In this document: positions 9,815 through 16,412 of the stretch, piece after piece
Layout: the number at the start of each line of letters is the position of its first letter
How positions within the stretch are numbered: the stretch's first letter is position 1
From: Cyclobacteriaceae bacterium YHN15
Lineage (GTDB): Bacteria; Bacteroidota; Bacteroidia; Cytophagales; Cyclobacteriaceae
Length of the DNA stretch: 64,000 nt
NCBI GenBank assembly: GCA_003797895.1
Contig: RKQB01000009.1
Coordinates: 145,554-209,553 of the forward strand
Direction of reading: 5' to 3'
The notes under the pieces: generated by a model
Database searches by the model: none
Seen by the model: the letters and a program-made list of their open reading frames with translations, nothing else
Told to the model about the DNA's origin: nothing
Position numbers and translations under genes: made by a program

Positions 9815-11194
9815 TCAAATTGAAAATATTACCTGATACATCTCATCCAACTTAACTATCGGAATGATTTTAATGGTATACTTATCCACATCAAGACCTT
9901 TTATAGCATATTTTGATACCATAATCCTTTTAAATCCTAATTTCTCTGCTTCGGCAATACGATTATCCACACGATGAACGGCTCTTATTTCTCCACCCAA
10001 TCCAACTTCTCCTGCAAAACACAAATCGTTTGGTACTGCATTGTCTTCATAAGATGAAATCAAAGAGGCACAAACAGCCAAATCCAAAGCCGGATCATCT
10101 ACCCTTAAGCCACCTGCAACATTGAGAAAGACATCCTGTTGACCCAAGCGCATGCCGCCTCTTTTCTCTAATACAGCCAATAACATATTCAATCTTTTCG
10201 CGTCATATCCTGTGCTGCTTCTTTGGGGGGTACCATAGGTGGCTGGACTTACCAATGATTGGATTTCAATCAATAAGGGTCTATTTCCTTCCATCATTGC
10301 CCCAATAGCTACCCCATTCAGGATTTCTTCCCTCTGGGTCAACAAAATTTCAGAAGGATTGGCAACTTGTCTCAACCCATCAGAACGCATTTCATAAATT
10401 CCCAATTCATTGGTTGACCCAAACCTGTTTTTTGAAGTACGTAAAATCCTATAGGATAAATGTCTGTCCCCTTCGAACTGTAATACTGTATCCACCATAT
10501 GCTCCAACACCTTGGGACCTGCAATAGACCCGTCTTTTGTAATATGTCCTATCAAAAATACGGGAGTGCCCGTTTCCTTTGCAAACCGCATCAGTTCAGC
10601 AGTACATTCCCTTACCTGGGAAACTGATCCTGCTGCAGATTCCACATATTTACTGTGCAAGGTTTGAATGGAATCGATTACCAATACCGCTGGATCCAAT
10701 TGGCCGATCTGCTCAAAAATATTTTGGGTATTTGTCTCCGAAAGCACATAGCAATTTTCAGAATGAACATTCATTCTTTCTGCCCTCATTTTTATCTGTG
10801 ATTCACTTTCCTCCCCTGAAACATACAAAACCTTCAATGTGGATAAAGTCAAGGCTATCTGAAGCATTAAAGTGGATTTTCCTATACCTGGCTCACCCCC
10901 AATTAAGACCAAAGAGCCCGGCACTAATCCTCCTCCCAATACGCGGTCCAATTCTACATCTTTTGTGATGATTCTGGGCTGTTGCTCAAAATCAATGTCC
11001 TGAAGTTTTTTTGGCGAAACAGTTCTCTTTATTCTGCCCAAACCCTCATTCCAGCCTCCACGGCCACTTTCTTCTTTGTGGATAAGCTCTTCGACGTAAG
11101 TATTCCACTCCCCGCAGGAAGGACATTTCCCTATCCATTTGGCACTTTCGGCCCCACAGCTTTGACAGAAAAATGAAGTCTTAATTTTTGCCAT
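9815..11194 (-). CDS. radA: DNA repair protein RadA
   Basis: RadA is a RecA-like ATPase with a branch-migration role in recombinational repair. Seen here: a C4 zinc finger (Cys10, Cys13, Cys24, Cys27), Walker A GGEPGIGKST at residues 99-108, the RadA-specific KNRFGS motif mid-protein, and a C-terminal Lon-protease-like domain (DPALDLAVCASLISSYED, then GLGGEIRAVHRVDNR). The 459-residue length is normal for the family. It lies 22 bp after polA on the same strand and 1 bp before yjbQ, forming a polA-radA-yjbQ group. Four perfect DnaA-box 9-mers lie in this gene. Confidence 0.97.
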   Translation of the reverse strand: MAKIKTSFFCQSCGAESAKWIGKCPSCGEWNTYVEELIHKEESGRGGWNEGLGRIKRTVSPKKLQDIDFEQQPRIITKDVELDRVLGGGLVPGSLVLIGGEPGIGKSTLMLQIALTLSTLKVLYVSGEESESQIKMRAERMNVHSENCYVLSETNTQNIFEQIGQLDPAVLVIDSIQTLHSKYVESAAGSVSQVRECTAELMRFAKETGTPVFLIGHITKDGSIAGPKVLEHMVDTVLQFEGDRHLSYRILRTSKNRFGSTNELGIYEMRSDGLRQVANPSEILLTQREEILNGVAIGAMMEGNRPLLIEIQSLVSPATYGTPQRSSTGYDAKRLNMLLAVLEKRGGMRLGQQDVFLNVAGGLRVDDPALDLAVCASLISSYEDNAVPNDLCFAGEVGLGGEIRAVHRVDNRIAEAEKLGFKRIMVSKYAIKGLDVDKYTIKIIPIVKLDEMYQVIFSI

Positions 11195-11216
11195 TTTTGA
11201 ACAATTACATTACGAA

Positions 11217-14027
11217 TTAGTGTGCTTCCAACCAATTTTCCCCAACTCCTGTTTCCACAACCAAAGGAACTTCAATTTTCACGGCGTTGGCCATGAGTTT
11301 TGGAATTTCTACCTTTAAGAGTTCCACTTCATCCTTGTGGGCATCAAAAACCAATTCATCATGAACCTGTAGAATCATTTTCGAAAGGAGTTTTTCCTTT
11401 TTCATCCAATGATGTACATTGATCATGGCAACTTTGATCAAATCGGCTGCAGACCCCTGAATGGGTGCATTGATGGCGTTACGTTCTGCAAAACCCCTCA
11501 TGGTCATATTCCTGCTGTTAATATCCCTTAAATACCTCCTTCGGCCTAGAATCGTTTCTACATATTCATTTTTCCTTGCCTTTTCAATACATTCATCCAT
11601 ATAGGCCTTTACTGCAGGAAACTCCTTAAAATAAGCGTCAATTATTTCTTTGGCTTCGGTACGTGAAATATTCAAGCGTTGGGCAAGACCAAATGCAGAA
11701 ATACCATAGATAATTCCAAAATTGGCTGTCTTTGCTTTTCTCCTCATATCAGAGCTTACCTCTTCAAGGGGAACCTGAAATATTTTTGCAGCCGTTGTAG
11801 CATGGATATCTCTTCCATTCTTAAAAGCCCCGATCATGGATGCGTCCTGGGAAAAAGCAGCCATAATCCTCAATTCTATCTGTGAATAATCCGCAGCCAA
11901 AAGCACATGATCTTTATCCCTCGGAACAAATGCTTTTCTTATTTCACGCCCTCGCTCTGTTCTAATCGGAATATTCTGAAGATTTGGGTTAATAGAAGAA
12001 AGACGACCTGTTGCTGCTACAAATTGGTTATAAGTAGTATGTACCCTCCCTGTTTTCGGATTGATCATCGTCGGCAATGCATCTACATAGGTGGACTTCA
12101 ATTTAACCATTTGCCTGTAGTCTAAGATTGCCTGTGCAATTTCATGTTCCCCAGCTAGTCTACTTAATACTTCTTCTCCTGTAGCAAACTGCCCTGTTTT
12201 GGTCTTTTTTGCTTTGGGATCCAATTTGAGTTTCAAAAATAAAACATCACCCAACTGCTTGGGCGAAGCAAGGTTAAATTTTACACCTGCTAATTCATAT
12301 ACCTGCTTTTCTATTTCCTTACTTTCTTCCTCCAAAATTGTGGATAACTCCGCCAAACTTGCAGTGTCAATTCTAACACCCTCAAATTCCATATCTGCCA
12401 ACACTTCAATAAGTGGGTTTTCAACCTCATGAAGTAAATTCTCTAAACCATTTGTTTTGATTAAGGGATCAAATTTTTGCTTGAGCTTCAAAGTGATATC
12501 CGCATCCTCTGCTGCGTAGGCCACTACCTCATCCACCTCAACATCCCTCATGTTCCCTTGATTTTTTCCCTTTTTTCCAATGAGGGATTCAATGGAAACC
12601 GGTTTATAATTCAGGTATTGCTGGGCCAACCAATCCATTGAATGTTTTCCTTCCGGTTCAATCAAATAATGGGCAAGCATGGTATCATAAAGCTTTCCTT
12701 TGACCTCCATACCATAATTTTTCAAAACCAAGATGTCATATTTAACATTTTGCCCGATTTTCGAAATGGATTCATTCTCAAATACCTCTCTAAAGAATTC
12801 CAGTTTTTCCCTGGCCTTTTTTTGGTCACTTGGAAAGGGAATATAAAATGCTTCTCCAACGACATAAGAAAAAGATAAACCAACCAATTCGGCCTCATTG
12901 GGGTTCAAAGAGGTGGTTTCAGTATCAAAACAAAATTCACTTTGCAAAATCAAAAAAGATATCAATTCCTTAATTGATGCTTCACCATCTACTTTATGGT
13001 AATCATGTGCTGTGGTCAATATACTATCATGCAAAACCGGATCAGGAATGGGGACCTCTTCAACAATTGACTCCTCCTTTTGCTGATCCATTCCTGAAAA
13101 TAAGCCCAATTGCTCTGAAACCCTTGCCTGAGGTTTTTTCATCTTTTCTCCAAAAACCCTTTGGGTGAGTGTACGAAACTCCAGTTCTGCAAAAATTGTC
13201 TTTAACTTTTCCTCATCCGGCCCATCATACCTCAAAGCCACTTCATCGAATTCTACAGGCACATCAATTTTAATAGTAGCTAATTCTTTAGATAGTAAGC
13301 CTTGTTGGGCAAAGTTTTCTACATTTTCCTTTTGTTTACCCTTGAGTTTGTCTGTGTTTTTCAACAATTCCTCAATTGTGCCAAATTCTTTGAGTAATTT
13401 TACTGCTGTTTTTTCCCCTATTCCGGGAATTCCGGGGATGTTATCCACTGCATCACCCATAAGCCCAAGGATGTCCCTTACTTGGTCCACATGCTCTATA
13501 TCCCATTTTGCGCAAACCTCCTTTGGCCCCATGATATCCACCCCATTCCCCATAAAAGCAGGCTTATAAAGAAATATATGGTCCTCCACAATCTGACCGT
13601 AATCTTTGTCAGGGGTCATCATATACACCTCAAAACTTGTTCTCTCTGCTTTCTTGGCAATGGTACCTATAATATCATCTGCCTCATAACCGTCCAACTC
13701 CAAAACAGGTATATTGAATGCCTGAACAATTTGCTTCACCCAAGGAGTACCGATTTCTATATCTTCCGGCTGTTCCTGCCTGTTTGCTTTATATGCCTCA
13801 AACTGAGTATGTCTAAAAGTTGGTGCTTTTGTATCGAAGGCGACAGCAATATGGGTGGGCTTTTCCTTTTCTAAAACCTCCAATAAGGTGTTGGAAAAAC
13901 CAAGCATAATACCGGTATTGAGACCTTTGGAATTGATACGAGGGTTCTTGCTGAAAGCAAAATGGGCCCTGTATATCAAAGCCATCGCATCCAGCAGAAA
14001 GAGTTTTTTATCTCCTTTTGAAGACAT
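11217..14027 (-). CDS. polA: DNA polymerase I
   Basis: At 936 residues the protein has all three PolA domains. The 5'-3' nuclease is at about 1-300 (MALIYRAHFAF, ELDGYEADDIIGT, GIPGIGEKTA). The 3'-5' proofreading domain is at about 350-530 with acidic residues kept: FDTETTSL, GQNVKYD and YAAEDAD. The polymerase domain has the A motif AADYSQIELR, the O-helix RRKAKTANFGIIYGIS and the C motif QVHDELVF. Proofreading therefore looks active, unlike in Thermus-type PolA. It is probably the first gene of the polA-radA-yjbQ transcript and has a 238-bp upstream gap shared with the divergent 103-residue gene. Confidence 0.98.
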   Translation of the reverse strand: MSSKGDKKLFLLDAMALIYRAHFAFSKNPRINSKGLNTGIMLGFSNTLLEVLEKEKPTHIAVAFDTKAPTFRHTQFEAYKANRQEQPEDIEIGTPWVKQIVQAFNIPVLELDGYEADDIIGTIAKKAERTSFEVYMMTPDKDYGQIVEDHIFLYKPAFMGNGVDIMGPKEVCAKWDIEHVDQVRDILGLMGDAVDNIPGIPGIGEKTAVKLLKEFGTIEELLKNTDKLKGKQKENVENFAQQGLLSKELATIKIDVPVEFDEVALRYDGPDEEKLKTIFAELEFRTLTQRVFGEKMKKPQARVSEQLGLFSGMDQQKEESIVEEVPIPDPVLHDSILTTAHDYHKVDGEASIKELISFLILQSEFCFDTETTSLNPNEAELVGLSFSYVVGEAFYIPFPSDQKKAREKLEFFREVFENESISKIGQNVKYDILVLKNYGMEVKGKLYDTMLAHYLIEPEGKHSMDWLAQQYLNYKPVSIESLIGKKGKNQGNMRDVEVDEVVAYAAEDADITLKLKQKFDPLIKTNGLENLLHEVENPLIEVLADMEFEGVRIDTASLAELSTILEEESKEIEKQVYELAGVKFNLASPKQLGDVLFLKLKLDPKAKKTKTGQFATGEEVLSRLAGEHEIAQAILDYRQMVKLKSTYVDALPTMINPKTGRVHTTYNQFVAATGRLSSINPNLQNIPIRTERGREIRKAFVPRDKDHVLLAADYSQIELRIMAAFSQDASMIGAFKNGRDIHATTAAKIFQVPLEEVSSDMRRKAKTANFGIIYGISAFGLAQRLNISRTEAKEIIDAYFKEFPAVKAYMDECIEKARKNEYVETILGRRRYLRDINSRNMTMRGFAERNAINAPIQGSAADLIKVAMINVHHWMKKEKLLSKMILQVHDELVFDAHKDEVELLKVEIPKLMANAVKIEVPLVVETGVGENWLEAH

Positions 14028-14204
14028 ATTTACTGGGTAGTTAATTGTTTTTTTATAATCAAAGGAAAAACTTTTTCCGAAGATGGGCTAAATTACAAAT
14101 AATAATCAAAAGGAAAATCGGAAAAAAATCAATAAACTGTCTAACTTACTATTGATATTCAAAGGAAAAGAACTTTGGTCTGATTATTGGTTTAATTCCG
14201 GTAA

Positions 14205-14233
14205 TTGAAGATTAAAAGTTATCAATACGTTTG
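14205..14233 (+). promoter_or_regulatory. Bacteroidota-type promoter
   Basis: TTG at 14205-14207, an 18-bp spacer, then TACGTTTG at 14226-14233 fits the Bacteroidota primary-sigma consensus (TTTG ... TAnnTTTG). It lies 33 bp before the ATG at 14266. Confidence 0.6.
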
Positions 14234-14265
14234 TATTTCTTTATTAACCAAAAAAATAAAAAATC

Positions 14266-14577
14266 ATGAAAAAACTTAGGTATTTCTTATCGGTGATGAT
14301 TTTGTTTTTTGCAATTTCACCCAGTGCTTCGGCTAAAAACCCTACAAAAGAAAAACAGGAATTGACAGATGCTGAACAGAACCGTTTGGATGAAATCGAA
14401 AAAAGGGTAGAGGAAATCAAAGCTTTGGATTTTTCCGATTTAAATAAAGAAGAGAAAAGAGATGTGAAAATGGAATTAAAGGAAATGAAGAAAGAGGCAA
14501 GAGCATTGGGGGGTGGTGTTTATATTTCAGTAGGAGCTATCATTATTATTTTATTATTGCTGATACTATTAACCTAA
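14266..14577 (+). CDS. Small exported protein with charged coiled coil and C-terminal membrane helix
   Basis: The 103-residue protein has a signal peptide (to about residue 23, SPSASA), a highly charged helix rich in Glu and Lys (residues about 30-80, likely coiled coil), a GGGVY break, and a hydrophobic tail of about 17 residues ending ILLLLILLT. With the signal cleaved, it would be held in the inner membrane by its tail with the coil in the periplasm. I recognise the layout from other Bacteroidota but no function. It has its own promoter and terminator, so it is monocistronic. Confidence 0.75.
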   Translation: MKKLRYFLSVMILFFAISPSASAKNPTKEKQELTDAEQNRLDEIEKRVEEIKALDFSDLNKEEKRDVKMELKEMKKEARALGGGVYISVGAIIIILLLLILLT

Positions 14578-14594
14578 TGTTTCTGGATTTATCC

Positions 14595-14630
14595 AAAAAA
14601 TCCTCCACATCAATTGGGGATTTTTTGTTT
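14595..14630 (+). terminator. Rho-independent terminator
   Basis: AAAAAATCC at 14595-14603 pairs with GGATTTTTT at 14618-14626, extended by CC/GG with a one-base bulge. The T-run continues after the stem. It ends the 103-residue gene. Confidence 0.65.
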
Positions 14631-14661
14631 CTTTAAGTTCCAAAAATAAGGACTTATCTAC

Positions 14662-15231
14662 ATGAAAATCTGTTTTGCCACCAATAACAAAAAAAAAATC
14701 GAGGAAGTAAAGGCAGCGCTCGGGCCAAACTTCACTATTGTTTCATTGGAAGAAATCGGCTGCCACGAGGAATTGCCGGAAACGGGAGACACCCTGCATC
14801 ATAATGCATTCGAAAAGGCAAAGTATGTACATCATCATTACGGAATTGACTGTTTTGCTGATGATACAGGTCTAGAGGTAGATGCCTTAAATGGTGCCCC
14901 AGGAGTTTATTCCGGCCGATTTGCGGGTGAGCCCCGCAGTGATGAAAGAAATATCGAGCTACTGTTAAAAACCCTTGAGAATGTGGATAATCGAAAAGCA
15001 AGGTTCCGAACGGTAATTGCACTGATATTTAAAGGAAAGGAACATTCCTTTGAGGGAATTGCAGAAGGAGAGATTCTAAAAGAAAAATCAGGTTACGGCG
15101 GCTTTGGTTATGACCCGATTTTTAAGCCATCAGGTTTTGACAAGACCTTTGCAGAACTCAGCTTAGATGAAAAAAACAAGATCAGTCACCGTGGGAAGGC
15201 TGTTCAGGCTTTGGCATTGTTTTTAAAATAA
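14662..15231 (+). CDS. rdgB: RdgB/HAM1 non-canonical purine NTP pyrophosphatase
   Basis: This enzyme hydrolyses dITP, XTP and ITP to monophosphates, keeping damaged purines out of DNA and RNA. The N-terminal FATNNKKKIEEV substrate loop, the acidic ELPETGDTLHHNA segment, the central FADDTGLEVDALNGAPG metal site (about residues 70-86), GGFGYDPIF and the C-terminal SHRGKA motif are all present. The 189-residue length is typical. It is followed after 19 bp by udk, which has its own promoter-like element. Confidence 0.96.
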   Translation: MKICFATNNKKKIEEVKAALGPNFTIVSLEEIGCHEELPETGDTLHHNAFEKAKYVHHHYGIDCFADDTGLEVDALNGAPGVYSGRFAGEPRSDERNIELLLKTLENVDNRKARFRTVIALIFKGKEHSFEGIAEGEILKEKSGYGGFGYDPIFKPSGFDKTFAELSLDEKNKISHRGKAVQALALFLK

Positions 15232-15244
15232 TTTTTTACTTTTG
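15217..15244 (+). promoter_or_regulatory. Possible promoter abutting the udk start codon
   Basis: TTG at 15217-15219, a 17-bp spacer, then TACTTTTG at 15237-15244, an exact TAnnTTTG match. It ends 6 bp before the udk ATG at 15251, so a transcript from here would be essentially leaderless. Confidence 0.4.
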
Positions 15245-15250
15245 TTTCCC

Positions 15251-15868
15251 ATGAAGAAACCACTGATTGTTGGGATTACTGGAGGTAGCGCCTCGGGAAA
15301 GACCCTCTTTCTGGATAAATTATTGCATTCTTTTGATTCAGGTCAGGTCTGTTTGATTTCCCAGGACAATTATTACAGAGCCCGGCATCTCCAGCCCATT
15401 GATGACAAAGGTGTGCACAACTTCGATACTCCCAATTCCATTGATTTTGAGCAATACGCTGAAGATATCAGAAAAATAGGAAATGGAGAGACGGTTCACC
15501 GACAGGAATATACCTTCAATAATCCCAACAAAAAGCCTAAGATTCTGGAATTCACCCCTGCCCCTGTGGTAGTGGTGGAGGGAATTTTTGTTTTATACTA
15601 TCCCGAACTTGCTGACCTCTTGGATTTGAAGATTTTCATTGATGCCAAGGAATACATCAAACTTAAAAGAAGAATTGTCCGGGATAAAGTGGAAAGAGGG
15701 TATGACTTGGATGATGTGCTCTATCGCTATGAAATGCATGTTATGCCTACTTATGAAAAATACATTGAACCTTTCAAACATGATGCTGATCTGATCATTC
15801 CCAACAACAGGAATTTTGACCGAGCATTGGATGTAATCCGCACCTATTTAAAGGCCAAAACAGGGTAA
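15251..15868 (+). CDS. udk: Uridine kinase
   Basis: Uridine kinase phosphorylates uridine and cytidine in pyrimidine salvage. The Walker A loop GITGGSASGKT lies near the N-terminus, followed by SQDNYYR, the NFDTPNSIDF substrate segment, VVVEGIFVLYYPEL and the lid RRIVRDKVERGYD. I use the ATG at 15251; an in-frame TTG at 15242 would add only three residues and sits inside the predicted -7 element. The product is 205 residues, close to the E. coli enzyme. Confidence 0.95.
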   Translation: MKKPLIVGITGGSASGKTLFLDKLLHSFDSGQVCLISQDNYYRARHLQPIDDKGVHNFDTPNSIDFEQYAEDIRKIGNGETVHRQEYTFNNPNKKPKILEFTPAPVVVVEGIFVLYYPELADLLDLKIFIDAKEYIKLKRRIVRDKVERGYDLDDVLYRYEMHVMPTYEKYIEPFKHDADLIIPNNRNFDRALDVIRTYLKAKTG

Positions 15869-15932
15869 CGGATTGACTGTTAAATGTTTGAGAAATTACA
15901 TTATAAAAGTATATTTTTTGAATAGAAAGTGA

Positions 15933-15959
15933 TTGTATTTACAAAACTTCTTATATTTG
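15933..15959 (+). promoter_or_regulatory. Possible promoter for the secDF-upstream ORF and secDF
   Basis: TATATTTG at 15952-15959 matches TAnnTTTG exactly; a TTG at 15933-15935 lies 16 bp upstream, slightly shorter than the usual spacer. The element ends 6 bp before a GTG at 15966. It would give secDF a transcript that includes the short ORF. Confidence 0.45.
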
Positions 15960-15965
15960 CAGCCC

Positions 15966-16331
15966 GTGAGAAAAAAAAATAAGCATATCGGAATATGGAA
16001 ACAACGTACCTCTTTATTGTTGGTAATGTTTTTTTGTATGCTTATTTCAGGTATTGAATACCTTCCTGAACAAGTCCTTGAAAGTAGAAATTCTCAAAAG
16101 GAATTGAACAAAGACACCTCAGATCAAACAGAAGACCAGACTTATTTAAATATTGCCGTTGATGCAGTTGTTCCTTTTGTTACCGTAATAGGACAACAAG
16201 TATTCTATCTTATTTTTGAAAGCATCAATTTTGAAAAACCGAGTATAAACGGTCCTGATATTTCCTTACCTTTAAATTTACCGTTTTGGGAAATTCTTTT
16301 GGAGCAGATTATATCGACCAATGCTCCCTGA
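15966..16331 (+). CDS. Short exported/anchored protein upstream of secDF, unknown function
   Basis: I place the start at GTG 15966, giving 121 residues; an in-frame TTG at 15933 also exists but lies upstream of the -7 element. The N-terminus is basic (RKKNKH) followed by a hydrophobic stretch (SLLLVMFFCMLISG), a signal anchor or signal peptide. A polar, acidic middle follows, then a hydrophobic C-terminal half ending WEILLEQIISTNAP. No family is recognised. It lies 81 bp upstream of secDF with small hairpins between. The layout recalls SecM-SecA and VemP-SecDF2, where a secreted arrest peptide controls the downstream translocase gene; that parallel is inference. Confidence 0.55.
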   Translation: MRKKNKHIGIWKQRTSLLLVMFFCMLISGIEYLPEQVLESRNSQKELNKDTSDQTEDQTYLNIAVDAVVPFVTVIGQQVFYLIFESINFEKPSINGPDISLPLNLPFWEILLEQIISTNAP

Positions 16332-16370
16332 TTTTTTTAAAAAATCCCATCTCTGGCTAATTATTTAGCC
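16330..16370 (+). promoter_or_regulatory. Two small hairpins between the short ORF and secDF
   Basis: A palindrome at 16330-16346 (GATTTTTT, T, AAAAAATC) overlaps the stop codon of the short ORF. A second hairpin has GGCTAA at 16355-16360, loop TTAT, and TTAGCC at 16365-16370. Neither has the look of a strong terminator: the second lacks a T-run. They could act as an mRNA switch before secDF. Confidence 0.4.
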
Positions 16371-16412
16371 GCATTCAATCCATTCAATAAAAATCAATTA
16401 AACTTAAATATC

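Larger units (their letters stand above)
164..14990. promoter_or_regulatory. Scattered perfect DnaA-box 9-mers (TTATCCACA), 16 copies
   Basis: The 9-mer TTATCCACA or its reverse complement starts at 164, 672, 1123, 2391, 3014, 4513, 4609, 5157, 5714, 6186, 9882, 9963, 10839, 11077, 12339 and 14982. By eye I find only three more perfect copies (29611, 30298, 50540) in the other 49 kb. Most copies lie inside genes on either strand; 1123 is intergenic. This is the consensus DnaA box. The copies are spread out, not packed as in a minimal origin, so I do not call oriC. Confidence 0.5.

Noticed and set aside
13441..13449. TTATCCACT and other one-mismatch DnaA boxes (also 25151, 49824, 50641)
   Set aside because: Only perfect 9-mers were counted; near matches are expected by chance in this composition.
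13165..13569. 134-residue plus-strand ORF inside polA
   Set aside because: Antisense shadow of an intact polA.
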